Shown here: positions 44,547 to 54,337 of the stretch, piece by piece
Layout of the letters: the number at the start of each line of letters is the position of its first letter
Position numbering within the stretch: position 1 is the first letter of the stretch
IMG/VR virus record: IMGVR_UViG_3300030430_005103
Span: 1-57,728 of that record
Source: a virus
Reading direction: 5' to 3' (one strand)
Length of the DNA: 57,728 nucleotides
Translations under genes and position numbers: made by a program
Notes under the pieces: model-generated
Told to the model about the DNA's origin: nothing
Database searches by the model: none
The model's input: the letters and a program-made list of their open reading frames with translations, nothing else

Positions 44547-47500
44547 TGATATCTAAAAAAAGTTTTACAGAGAGGTTGCTGCCAAATGTTTTTGTAAAAA
44601 GCGTTACTCTAGATAGTGAGCTTAAGCCCGGTGGCTATAACAATGCAAACAAAAAGTTTAGTGCTTATGGAATCGCTCCAACTGATTCAAACCTTCAGTT
44701 CACTGGCATGGTCCCTGATGATACAATGATGAGCACAGTTGTTTTATCTTCAAAGTTTATAGAAAGCAGTACCTTCAAGGATGATATCACACAGCTTCTT
44801 GAATCAAACTCCAGTACATCTTTCGTAACTTACGTGCATCAAATTACCTCGCGAGAAGTTTACGAAGACTTTTTGGAAACGCTTTATACCCCAACGCTTT
44901 TATATCAGTCGGAAGGATTATTAACCGACTTCGCAGCTAAAGTTCTTGGGACTGTTTATGAAAATTCGCTGGATGACGGGATAGTAACACAAATGCGGCA
45001 GTTTGGTGAAGTTTACGACACTATTAATCAGGGCGAAACTGTAGGGTCAGGTACCCAGATACTGCCTAAACAAATTTTAAGCGACGGCACAGTAATAAAT
45101 GAGCTAATTACAGAGTTTGTTTTTGAGGGTATTCCAAAAAATGTTGATTTTTTAGCATATATTAGTTTCACTGCGATACAAATTACTATGCATTTGAGCG
45201 ACTATATTGATTCAGGTGCAGACTATGATGATTCTATGATGGATACATTGAGTGAAGTCTATGGGGGTTTTGCTCTTATATCAAGCGTATCTAAAGAAAT
45301 AGTATTACTAGATAAAAATTTACAAAATCAAGCTATTCAATTTAGGATAGCTGAATTTCCATCAAACGCCAATGTTTCAGCGCTATCTCAGTTTGGAAAC
45401 CCAGGAGAGGTTTGGGCCGGCGGCGTTCACATACACAATGGCAGATTTATGGCGGGTGGCTATCATTCAAACCAGCCGCATCCGTTTCTAGATTATTCAA
45501 TAGTAAAGAATTCTAGATTTGTTGATAATAGAATAAAACAAAAAGTACAACAAAATATCACCAACATTACCAAAACACTTGAGCACTTATACTCTTTTAT
45601 CTCTCCATATAAGAGTAGTGCGATCAATAAAAATCTGACTAAACAAAAAACAAAGTTTATAAGTGACTTGTATCTATCACAATCTCCAACGGGTGAAGTC
45701 TATGGGTCCTTTGTGGTTGATAAATCATCTGTGATATTAAACAAATCTCCTTTTTCTTTTTTACTCGACAACGCTAAGAGTTTAGATGAGTATTTCCCAG
45801 GGGCTAACCTTTATGATCAGGTAGCTGCTTTCTTTCTACCAGAGAACGCATTACTTAGATGTCAGGTTTATAAGGATGATGAGCTTTTAGGAACACTCGC
45901 CGGTTCTCAGCAACAAACCACAAGTCAATCGTCAGCGAAAGACACTTCGCTTGGTAATTCAAACACAATTAGTTTTACTCTAGTAAATGAACGCAATATT
46001 ATACTGCCTAAAAAAATAGATAATGGCTTCGCTGTTGAAAAAAATGACTATGATAAGTTTTCTTTTAGGCATGTAATGGCAGATCCTCTTTTAACAACTA
46101 ATAAATATTCCGTAGTTGTTGAATATTATGATTTTGGAAGCTCGTATGTTAAAGCAGCTCTGGAGGTATTAAACCTAATGAAAGGATATTTAAGCTATGT
46201 CTTAAAATATGCTAAAACCACACCCACAGATAATTCTTTTGTGGGTTTTGATAATACCACTGGAAACATAAAACAACAGACAATACAAAATTTAATAGAT
46301 AATGGCCTCGCTGTTGAAAAAGAAGATGGCGCCATATATCCAACTGGGTTCGACAGTTTGCCTTTTGATATATTGTTAATAATTCTATATAACCCAAAAA
46401 ACTTCTCGCGACGAGACTTCGGCGGAAATTTTATTGCTGAGTTCAGAAGCTATTTATTAAATTTAGCTGATTTGAGCACTACAAATATACAAAAATTATT
46501 AATATTGGATAACTTTTTGAATTTAATGATATCCAATCTAACAAATATCCTAGATACGTTTGGCGTAAAGCCAACAACTGTGTCAAATCCAAGTGATTAT
46601 TCTGAAGCAGTTACTACCTCTGTGAGCACCAGTCAACAAAAAATAATATCACTTAAATCAGATGTACAAGAAATAAAAATACATGATCACGGATATGATT
46701 TTACTGGCCTTATTGATTCAAATAGCGCAGCAGCAGATTACAAAGGCCGTCGCTCCACTGGTGGCAATATTGGACTTGTAGAAATAACAGTTGCAGATTA
46801 CGAGTTAGCAGTACAACAGTTAGCTAGGCAAGTTTTATCAATTCAACCCGATCAATCTTTTACCAATTCGATAGGCGGTACTTTTGAATGTATTAATATT
46901 ACCAAACAACAAACAATTTCAGATTCTTTATATTCTTACTTATGTGGACCAGGACTCGATATTGAAGCTTTCAAGTCATTTGTGCACCTACCTGGTATTA
47001 ATAAGGATTCTGAATATTTTACTCATCAAACAATTTTAACGGCCATATCTAAATTTAAATCAGAAATATTTGAAAGCCAAGGTGGTTATTACGCAACAAT
47101 CCCGGCGGACCTGAGCGAAATGTTAACGGCAGACTTGGTGGCCATTTTAAATAAAGATGGCACAAATTTATTTGATCTTACAACAGATCCAGAGTCAGCA
47201 TCATCCGAATCACCAAGCATTGTCCAAGAGGGGTTTCAAATTACTACAGTCTCAGAAGATTTTAGCGAAGAATTGCTTAATCCGTCAGATAATTCTAGTA
47301 ATTTTTTAGGTGATGTTAAGGGTAACAAGTTCAAGGTAGGCCCTGAATTTACTCTTCAAACAGTAGCGTCAAACATTAATAAAAATAAAATCAATCTCTT
47401 AACCGCTTTATTTTCTAGAAAAAGCATGACAAAACTAGGGCCGGGTGAATCTCTTAAATCATTTGTACTTCCTATGTCAAAAAACAATTTTGATCCTTTT

Positions 47501-47986
47501 GATGATACCACAAATTTTCAAGATCCTCCTTTACAGGTTCTCTGCTTGTCGCTAAAAGATCCAGCGGGTACAGTGTTTAAAAATTACATGAGCAATGGTC
47601 AGGGGTATATAGCCAACAGTAGGATTAACCCTGCTAGACTCTCTCAATTTTGGTTTATACATCAAAACATAGTTCGCGTTGAATATTTAAGCGGTTTTGA
47701 ATCATATCAAGTTGAAATACCGGTTAAAAGCACTTCTAGCAGCCCATACTCAGTGCCAGAAGAAGGTATTTATTCAGAGCAAATTACAAATTTAAAACGT
47801 CCAAAATGGAGGGTATTAAATAATCAAGTCATCACTACTCTCAAATCTGCCGGGGGGAGCGGCGACCCTCGGAGTTTAATCTGTCGACTTGTTCCATACG
47901 TATCAAACTATATTAATAAAAACTTAGTCAATGAATTTAAAATGCCATTAATGCATTCGTATTTTAAGTTGACATTCGAGAAATGA
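44546..47986 (+). CDS. Large (1146 aa) tail structural protein
   Basis: An uninterrupted 1146-codon gene; its ATG overlaps the preceding TAA by one base. The sequence is beta-rich with scattered Ser/Thr runs. One loop (EVWAGGVHIHNGRFMAGGYH, about residues 291-310) is His/Gly-rich, a pattern that can bind metal. No domain is recognised. Its size and position point to a baseplate or fibre component. Confidence 0.68.
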   Translation: MISKKSFTERLLPNVFVKSVTLDSELKPGGYNNANKKFSAYGIAPTDSNLQFTGMVPDDTMMSTVVLSSKFIESSTFKDDITQLLESNSSTSFVTYVHQITSREVYEDFLETLYTPTLLYQSEGLLTDFAAKVLGTVYENSLDDGIVTQMRQFGEVYDTINQGETVGSGTQILPKQILSDGTVINELITEFVFEGIPKNVDFLAYISFTAIQITMHLSDYIDSGADYDDSMMDTLSEVYGGFALISSVSKEIVLLDKNLQNQAIQFRIAEFPSNANVSALSQFGNPGEVWAGGVHIHNGRFMAGGYHSNQPHPFLDYSIVKNSRFVDNRIKQKVQQNITNITKTLEHLYSFISPYKSSAINKNLTKQKTKFISDLYLSQSPTGEVYGSFVVDKSSVILNKSPFSFLLDNAKSLDEYFPGANLYDQVAAFFLPENALLRCQVYKDDELLGTLAGSQQQTTSQSSAKDTSLGNSNTISFTLVNERNIILPKKIDNGFAVEKNDYDKFSFRHVMADPLLTTNKYSVVVEYYDFGSSYVKAALEVLNLMKGYLSYVLKYAKTTPTDNSFVGFDNTTGNIKQQTIQNLIDNGLAVEKEDGAIYPTGFDSLPFDILLIILYNPKNFSRRDFGGNFIAEFRSYLLNLADLSTTNIQKLLILDNFLNLMISNLTNILDTFGVKPTTVSNPSDYSEAVTTSVSTSQQKIISLKSDVQEIKIHDHGYDFTGLIDSNSAAADYKGRRSTGGNIGLVEITVADYELAVQQLARQVLSIQPDQSFTNSIGGTFECINITKQQTISDSLYSYLCGPGLDIEAFKSFVHLPGINKDSEYFTHQTILTAISKFKSEIFESQGGYYATIPADLSEMLTADLVAILNKDGTNLFDLTTDPESASSESPSIVQEGFQITTVSEDFSEELLNPSDNSSNFLGDVKGNKFKVGPEFTLQTVASNINKNKINLLTALFSRKSMTKLGPGESLKSFVLPMSKNNFDPFDDTTNFQDPPLQVLCLSLKDPAGTVFKNYMSNGQGYIANSRINPARLSQFWFIHQNIVRVEYLSGFESYQVEIPVKSTSSSPYSVPEEGIYSEQITNLKRPKWRVLNNQVITTLKSAGGSGDPRSLICRLVPYVSNYINKNLVNEFKMPLMHSYFKLTFEK

Positions 47987-48005
47987 GCTTTTTTGTTCAA
48001 ATTTA

Positions 48006-48013
48006 ACTATTTA
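48006..48013 (+). promoter_or_regulatory. ACTATTTA element before the 66-aa gene
   Basis: An exact ACTATTTA 11 nt before ATG 48025, directly followed by AAAGGAGAG. The spacing is tighter than at the other copies, so if it is a promoter the leader would be very short. Confidence 0.35.
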
Positions 48014-48024
48014 AAGGAGAGAAC

Positions 48025-48225
48025 ATGCAAGAATTTGCCACAACAGAATATAATATATTTTTACAAGCAATCTTAGATGGAACTTCTAATCAAGCAGGTT
48101 CGGCGTTTGGAACCACCGAAGATGATCAACTAGCTAATTTGGTTCTTCAGTATGGTGTTTCAGATGATCAGGCGGCACAAATTATTATCGACTACAATGA
48201 AACAATAGAAAATAATCAAAACTAA
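48025..48225 (+). CDS. Small protein of unknown function
   Basis: A 66-residue acidic protein with a strong AAAGGAGAG before ATG. It is helical and Asn/Gln/Asp-rich (LANLVLQYGVSDDQAAQIII). It is flanked on both sides by copies of the ACTATTT motif, as if it were its own transcription unit within the tail block. There is no domain to name. Confidence 0.65.
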   Translation: MQEFATTEYNIFLQAILDGTSNQAGSAFGTTEDDQLANLVLQYGVSDDQAAQIIIDYNETIENNQN

Positions 48226-48241
48226 TAGTCAAAACTATTTT
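48224..48241 (+). promoter_or_regulatory. ACTATTTT element with short hairpin before the 1169-aa gene
   Basis: AATAGT (48224-48229) and ACTATT (48234-48239) form a 6-bp inverted repeat with loop CAAA; the right half continues as ACTATTTT. It sits 12 nt before ATG 48254. Same motif class as the other sites, with one mismatch to ACTATTTA. Confidence 0.33.
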
Positions 48242-48253
48242 AAGGGTGAATAA

Positions 48254-51200
48254 ATGGCTGGTGAAGAAGAAATACTAAAAAGCATACAATACAATAATTT
48301 TATTTATCTTTTTAATGATCCATCCGATGTGGTGTTGGCTAAAAAACGCCCTAATAATACGGATCCGCCATCGCTTAAATATAGCGGTGAAGATTTTTAT
48401 CCACTCGAAGACTACCGGCGGGCAAACAGACTTTTAAAAGAACTTGCACCAACAACAACGCTCAGTACAACTCAGATTACACCTGAATCTTTAGGTTTAC
48501 AGAACACCCAGGTCGGCTCCTTAGAATCCAATCCCATTATTTTTCGGGATTTCGATGGCCAAGGCGACTTTCCAGTATTATTTTCAGCAGATGAAAACAA
48601 GGATCTAAAGCGCAACACTGATTTAGGCAATAGTTTTTTGAATTTCCGCGCAGCAAATATAACCAAAGGAACCGCAAGAGTAAATTATAAACGTACCAAT
48701 GACTTTGGACATAATCCACTAAAAAAACATAAACTTCAGGTAAGCACACAAAATGGACTATCAATATACGCTGTTTCTCACGAATTTAAAACAATGCGTG
48801 CGTCCATCGACGCCTTGACAGGCCAACAATCTTATCAGCTAATACCTGAAGATCTAGGCAACGTTGCGAGCCAAACCGATCTTGATGACGCCATGGCAGC
48901 TGCTAACAAATCAAATGGAAATTTCATTGTTAATCTAAGTAGTCCATCAGGCCCATTTTTATATAACGTACTGGATGCTTTTGGCGACGGCACTGAGGGT
49001 GACGAACAAGCAAACGCCCTTAAAACAATGATTGGAATACCGTCTGATGACCCACTGGACAATTCTGGTGTACTTAAACTAGAACCTTATACTAAGGTTG
49101 CTGGTAGTCTTACCGACGGCACCATTTATAGTGAATTTACTTTTACACAAAAATTTTATTTTGGTATCAACATACCTACCCCTCCCGCCATCGACGCGGC
49201 CTCGCCCGGACCACAAGTACTTGCTAAAAGATATTTATCCTATATATCAACCCCGCCGAATGAGGCTACTGCATACGATAATACTTTAATACAGACTAAA
49301 TATGAAAAACCATATAACGATCAATTCAAAATTATTGACAATTCCTGTACGAAAATTGGAGTGCCTTATGATTCACATTCGATCATAATAGATAAAGTTA
49401 ATTTAAATTCTTTCGGCGTTAGAAATACCGCACCGACATATGAAAGTTTTTATAATTATTTTGACCCTCAATATGAACCGGTGGTTTTATCAATCATAAA
49501 CCAAGGAATAATAAATGAAAACTCTCTCCCCAGTGTTTATGATTTTGTTTATCTTCCTTTACAAGAGGAATTTATGAGGACTTTTTTAGATCTACCAAAT
49601 GATGGTATACCTATTAAAGATACAAATATTTCTAATCTAAACACTTACTTAGATAGCTTATCTACATTTTATGGAGATTATATAGCCGGTTCAGATATTG
49701 CGCAAGATGATGAAGACCCCGCAGTATTGCCACCGAGTGCTGTTGGCTCTATAACACCACGAGATCTTGGTTTTTATATCGATCCTTATCTTGATCAGCC
49801 GGCAACTCAAGACTTGGATAACATTTTTCTTACACCGAAATCTGAGTTTTTAAAAAAAATTGAAGTAGATTCTAACGGGGGATTTGCAGACCAGCTTATA
49901 GAGTCAAAGAAAAATCATATCCCAAAGTGGATAGAAGAAATAAAATCAGGAATTTATTTTTGTGAAAAAACAATGCCAACCTTCAACGAAGCTCTAGAGT
50001 TTACAAATAGATTTCCTTTTGCCTCAACAATAAATATACCTCAAGAACAGCGCGGCCCAATAGCTAAATTATTTTCAGAATATGGTCTTTTAGATGCCAT
50101 TAACACTCACGCAGCCTCATTGGTGGTGCCAAATGAGTATTTGACTAGGGATCCCAACCAAATTACGCCGGGCAGTCGTGTGATAAAAACATATGCTAAA
50201 TTTTATGGTGGTATGATTAATGGCTATACTCCACGAAGATTTAATATGTTCAATGGTGTTAAATTAAAAACATTTAGAATGAATTTTTCTAGATTTGGGG
50301 AAACTGATTTTTTGGAGGGAGCTGACGCAACGGACAACAGATCAGATCTATATTTAGATAACTTTGAAAATGTAGGTATAGAAACGCCGAAAAATGTGTT
50401 TATTTACTCTGGTGAGGAAAGCACTTCTTCCACCACTGCATTTCTTAACATTTTAAGTATTTTGAAAAGCCAACAATTAAAAACCAAATTATATAACTTT
50501 TTTGAAGCTGGTGGAATGCGCACACCAAGGGATATACAAAATGGGAAATTTGCGCATCAAGAGACTTTAATGTATGAGATAGCTAAATATCAAATTGTTG
50601 AAGATCAAGAACAGTTTATTCAAAGTATATTTTTACCAATAGTTAATCAAGACAGTCTAAAATACGTAGATACACAAGTAGTTCCATACAAAAATTATTT
50701 TTATAAAATATTTGCCCACAAGGTTATTGTCGGAACAAGGTACAAACCAGATGATATAGAATTTTTTGAAGATCAAGTGGAAACAGACAATGAAACTGTA
50801 ATTCAGTTTCAGAACCTTAAAAAACCAGAGTTTCTTGGCTCTGGCTTTAGTGGCAAACTCCCGGAAAATAATCTGATCTACGAACACCAGTATCTAGTCG
50901 AACCTTATTTGCAGTTTGTGAGAGTGCCTTATTACAATACGCCTATGGTTAACGTACAAACTGACGCTATTAATTTTACTAGAATAGAAGATTTACCCCC
51001 AACACCACCAGAAGTTCAAGTAATACCATACAGAAATGTCAAAAATAAAATTTTATTTTTGTTAAATAATTCAACTGGTGAGTTTAAATCAACCGTGATT
51101 CCTATACTTGACACAGATTTAGATATATTTGATTTATGCGCTGTTAGTCAAGGAGTTAACCTTCCAAGTAAAGACTATTTAACTGAATTACAATTTAAGT

Positions 51201-51763
51201 CTGATGATATACCTAGAACTTATACAATATTTAGAATGGAAAAAAGACCGTCTTCTTATAAAGAATTTTTTGAAGATGATGACGCAATACAGTTTTCACT
51301 TTCTGACGGAGAGGCTTCTTTTGTTGACAATATAATTCCAAATAAAGATTATTATTACTGTTTTAGAACTACTGATGTACATGGTAAAATTTCTAATCCA
51401 ACAATTGTGTATAAAGTTATAATTATTTCTGAAATAAACAGTGCGCCTTATGTTAAAATAGAAACGTTTGATCCTCGTGATGAAGCCGGTCGAGCTAACG
51501 ATGAAAAACTATCGACCACAAAGACGTTTCAGAAGTATTTATTGTTGGGATTGAATAGATCGCAAAATACAGTTAATTATCCAAATATGGAATTTAATGA
51601 AGCGGGAGGAGCCCAAGGTGCTTATGATAGCCAACCGGTTGATATAGATTCAGCTGTGTTTGGTAAAAAATATAAATTAAGAATTACATCAAAGCAAACT
51701 GGAAGAAAAATAGATATAAATATAGATTTCAAAAATCCAAAAAATATCATAAATAATGTATAA
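48254..51763 (+). CDS. Large (1169 aa) tail structural protein with Fn3-like end
   Basis: An open 1169-codon gene; AAGGGTG precedes the ATG. The first two thirds are mixed without a known domain. Near the C-terminus, about residues 1010-1060, NIIPNKDYYYCFRTTDVHGK followed by ISNPTIVYKVIII has the pattern of a fibronectin type III or Ig-like strand set. Its place after the other giant genes suggests a tail or baseplate component. Confidence 0.68.
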   Translation: MAGEEEILKSIQYNNFIYLFNDPSDVVLAKKRPNNTDPPSLKYSGEDFYPLEDYRRANRLLKELAPTTTLSTTQITPESLGLQNTQVGSLESNPIIFRDFDGQGDFPVLFSADENKDLKRNTDLGNSFLNFRAANITKGTARVNYKRTNDFGHNPLKKHKLQVSTQNGLSIYAVSHEFKTMRASIDALTGQQSYQLIPEDLGNVASQTDLDDAMAAANKSNGNFIVNLSSPSGPFLYNVLDAFGDGTEGDEQANALKTMIGIPSDDPLDNSGVLKLEPYTKVAGSLTDGTIYSEFTFTQKFYFGINIPTPPAIDAASPGPQVLAKRYLSYISTPPNEATAYDNTLIQTKYEKPYNDQFKIIDNSCTKIGVPYDSHSIIIDKVNLNSFGVRNTAPTYESFYNYFDPQYEPVVLSIINQGIINENSLPSVYDFVYLPLQEEFMRTFLDLPNDGIPIKDTNISNLNTYLDSLSTFYGDYIAGSDIAQDDEDPAVLPPSAVGSITPRDLGFYIDPYLDQPATQDLDNIFLTPKSEFLKKIEVDSNGGFADQLIESKKNHIPKWIEEIKSGIYFCEKTMPTFNEALEFTNRFPFASTINIPQEQRGPIAKLFSEYGLLDAINTHAASLVVPNEYLTRDPNQITPGSRVIKTYAKFYGGMINGYTPRRFNMFNGVKLKTFRMNFSRFGETDFLEGADATDNRSDLYLDNFENVGIETPKNVFIYSGEESTSSTTAFLNILSILKSQQLKTKLYNFFEAGGMRTPRDIQNGKFAHQETLMYEIAKYQIVEDQEQFIQSIFLPIVNQDSLKYVDTQVVPYKNYFYKIFAHKVIVGTRYKPDDIEFFEDQVETDNETVIQFQNLKKPEFLGSGFSGKLPENNLIYEHQYLVEPYLQFVRVPYYNTPMVNVQTDAINFTRIEDLPPTPPEVQVIPYRNVKNKILFLLNNSTGEFKSTVIPILDTDLDIFDLCAVSQGVNLPSKDYLTELQFKSDDIPRTYTIFRMEKRPSSYKEFFEDDDAIQFSLSDGEASFVDNIIPNKDYYYCFRTTDVHGKISNPTIVYKVIIISEINSAPYVKIETFDPRDEAGRANDEKLSTTKTFQKYLLLGLNRSQNTVNYPNMEFNEAGGAQGAYDSQPVDIDSAVFGKKYKLRITSKQTGRKIDINIDFKNPKNIINNV

Positions 51764-51772
51764 TACTATTTA
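51759..51772 (+). promoter_or_regulatory. TATAATACTATTTA late-promoter-like site
   Basis: TATAATACTATTTA spans the stop of the preceding gene and is one base short of the T4-style TATAAATACTATT pattern. It lies 20 nt before ATG 51793, with AAAAGAGGAG between. This is the copy that best resembles a gp55-dependent late promoter. Confidence 0.45.
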
Positions 51773-51792
51773 GTTAAAAGAGGAGATTATAA

Positions 51793-52737
51793 ATGGCTTT
51801 CTTAGACAATTCAGGTGACATTATATTAGACGCTGTGTTAACGGACACAGGGCGCCTAAGACTGGCTCGTGGAGACGGTTCATTCAAAATTACAAAATTC
51901 GCTTTCGGAGACGACGAAATCAACTATGCTAGCTATAATGGCCAACATTTATCCGGATCAGCTTATTATGATTTAGAAATATTACAAACACCAATTTTTG
52001 AGGCGTTTACAAACAACACTTCTACAATGAAGTCAAAACTAATAAGCTTAACAAACAATAATCTTCTTTTTCTACCTATAATAAAACAAAATACGTTATT
52101 GTCCAATACTCAATTACCAGCTAGCAATGATGCGCTCGCCGCAGGCAAGTACACTGTTTTTGTTAATGATGACACAAAAGACGCTCTTCTTGCTGCAAAA
52201 AATACAACGCTCGCAAGTCTTTCTGGGTTCATTAACGGATATTCAAAGCCAGGAAACAATTACATTCGTGTGGATCAAGGATTAGACACAACTAAGATAT
52301 CTTCAGATTTCTCTATTGATCCGGAGTTGAAAGAAAGACAATATCTGGTAGAAGTTGATTCTAGATTCTTATTTCTATATGACTTACAAGGCAGTCAGAA
52401 CGCACAAGAGTCTTTTATAGATGATGATTTAATCGCAACTTATTACTTTACGCAGAACATTGGTTCTTATATTTCAGACTTAACACCAGGAGAAAACCCA
52501 GACACTGGAGACGAAAATATCTTAGGACCAAGAGGAACTAGATTTCAATTTGGACTACAAGCAGCAACTGATGTTAAAACTTCAGATTATTTATTTAATA
52601 CCATAGGAGTTGACGTATCAGAAGGTAGCCCTAGCAAAAGCTTCTCTGCCATAGATACTAGTATTAGAATCACAGGTGTTACAACGGGATACAGAGTAGA
52701 TATACCGGTAAGGGTATTAAAAGAACAAAATACTTAA
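51793..52737 (+). CDS. Virion protein related at its N-terminus to the 376-aa protein
   Basis: A 314-residue protein preceded by AAAAGAGGAG. Its opening (MAFLDNSGDIILDAVLTDTG, then FKITKFAFGDDEINY) matches the 43416 gene in pattern (M-x-x-L-D ... L-D-x-x-L-T-x-x-G ... F-x-D-x-x-I-x-Y). Similar starts are common among marine phage tail proteins. The rest is mixed; no enzyme motif is seen. Its own late-promoter-like site suggests high late expression. Confidence 0.72.
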   Translation: MAFLDNSGDIILDAVLTDTGRLRLARGDGSFKITKFAFGDDEINYASYNGQHLSGSAYYDLEILQTPIFEAFTNNTSTMKSKLISLTNNNLLFLPIIKQNTLLSNTQLPASNDALAAGKYTVFVNDDTKDALLAAKNTTLASLSGFINGYSKPGNNYIRVDQGLDTTKISSDFSIDPELKERQYLVEVDSRFLFLYDLQGSQNAQESFIDDDLIATYYFTQNIGSYISDLTPGENPDTGDENILGPRGTRFQFGLQAATDVKTSDYLFNTIGVDVSEGSPSKSFSAIDTSIRITGVTTGYRVDIPVRVLKEQNT

Positions 52738-52755
52738 TAACAAAAGGAAAAATAA

Positions 52756-54336
52756 ATGGCTACTACATTTAAAACTTTATTAAACAGCGATATCGCAAAT
52801 ACAAGAACACTTCTTCATGAGGCAATTCCAATCACAGGAACAATCATTTCAGGTACCTACGAGGACGAGAACATTAAGACGTTCGCTCATGGTATGTTCG
52901 AGGCAGTTTTTGATTATCCCTACTTAAGTTCATCAGCAAATCATATTTTTGATATTTCTGCCGGATATGCTTCTGACAGCATATTATCTGGAGCGGCCAA
53001 CACCCAAGGTAAGAAAAAAATGAACATATATAATCAACACGCTCAGGTGTTGGTTGGCTACGATGTTAGTGGAAATATTCAAAATTTTGACAGAGATGGC
53101 AACACAGGCACTACTGGTGATCAAATGAAAGAGTGTTTCTTTATTAATTTTTCTAGGCTTTTAACAAAGGATGAAATAAAAAAAGATTCATTCAGATTAG
53201 GGATGTTTGCCTCTTCTAGCGCAGTTAATGGTATAGTTGATGGCGGCGCCGCACTAACCACAGGCGTTAGAAATCAGCTAGAAGTCATTGGAGATTATGG
53301 CGCAGCGACAGAATATAAAGTTAATTCTCCTGCTGGAGAATTTGGATTGCTTTATAGTAGTTCTGCAACTCCACGAAACACCAACAATAATCCTCCAATT
53401 GGACACATTTATTACCAAGCTGGAATCGCAGTTATTACGGCATCTTTCTTTTCAGGTGCTTTCGGTGATCCGTCTAGCACAGCCGATAGAACCCAGTCTA
53501 GCGGGGAACTTGGAGTACAAGCATCCAGAACGGACGCAGTTTCTCTTGCGGCTGGCCCAGTAACCGCCGATGAGACAATTAGTATAACTTTCCCAGCTGG
53601 TTATCCCACCCTTGCTGAGACCACGGTTCAATTTGTATTCAAAAGCGCTGGCGATGTAAATACGGGAACACCAGATATCAATCAGGTTTTTGTAAGCCAC
53701 GGAGGTAGTGAGTCAGATAGCGCGACAAACTTTAGAAAAGCAATTAATGGTATAACCAATAATGATGGATCTGAAGATGTTAAATTTGGATCTAATCCGG
53801 CGTTTACTGATGGCAGCGGCTTTCAAATTCCAAACTTAACTGCGGCCGTAGGAAGCACCGCAGCGAAAGTTACGATTACTGCAGCCATCCCCGGTGGTAT
53901 TGGTGCCACTGGTAATAGCGTTGAATTATCAAAAACTGGTTCAGACATAACCATACTAAGTCCACTACAAAATGGTACTAACGCAGAACTGGCAGTAATG
54001 AATCGCTTGACCGGCTCAACGATTACTCAATTGGCAAATGGCTTTCGTTATAATTATGAAAATCTAGATTTTAATAATACGACAGAACTCAACTCAACCA
54101 TATATTTCTGTCGTGCTAATACTCAAGATTACAATTATAGTGCTAATCCAACTTACTTAGATGCGAGTGAGATTAGAGTTAAAAATAATAACCCCAAAGC
54201 CCAACCGGTTGCTTATATCACGACTGTTGGTCTTTACGGCTCTGATAATGAGCTTCTTGCTGTCGCAAAGTTATCAGAACCTTTAAAGAAATCACCTTCG
54301 AATGAAATTACTTTGAGGGTCAGACTAGACTACTAA
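52756..54336 (+). CDS. Tail protein with an inserted module, paralogue of the next gene
   Basis: A 526-residue protein with AAAAGGAA before ATG. Residues 1-236 and 410-526 are alignable to the downstream 401-aa protein; the shared C-terminus includes NYSANPTYL, AYITTVGLYGSDNELLAVAK and LRVRLDY. Residues about 238-410 interrupt this and resemble the insert in the 31804 protein (VQFVFKSAGD, SATNFRKAINGI, KVTITAAIPGGIGATGN). The insert DNA is visibly richer in G and C than the flanks. A structural tail role is likely; T4 equivalence is not clear. Confidence 0.75.
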   Translation: MATTFKTLLNSDIANTRTLLHEAIPITGTIISGTYEDENIKTFAHGMFEAVFDYPYLSSSANHIFDISAGYASDSILSGAANTQGKKKMNIYNQHAQVLVGYDVSGNIQNFDRDGNTGTTGDQMKECFFINFSRLLTKDEIKKDSFRLGMFASSSAVNGIVDGGAALTTGVRNQLEVIGDYGAATEYKVNSPAGEFGLLYSSSATPRNTNNNPPIGHIYYQAGIAVITASFFSGAFGDPSSTADRTQSSGELGVQASRTDAVSLAAGPVTADETISITFPAGYPTLAETTVQFVFKSAGDVNTGTPDINQVFVSHGGSESDSATNFRKAINGITNNDGSEDVKFGSNPAFTDGSGFQIPNLTAAVGSTAAKVTITAAIPGGIGATGNSVELSKTGSDITILSPLQNGTNAELAVMNRLTGSTITQLANGFRYNYENLDFNNTTELNSTIYFCRANTQDYNYSANPTYLDASEIRVKNNNPKAQPVAYITTVGLYGSDNELLAVAKLSEPLKKSPSNEITLRVRLDY

Positions 54337-54337
54337 A

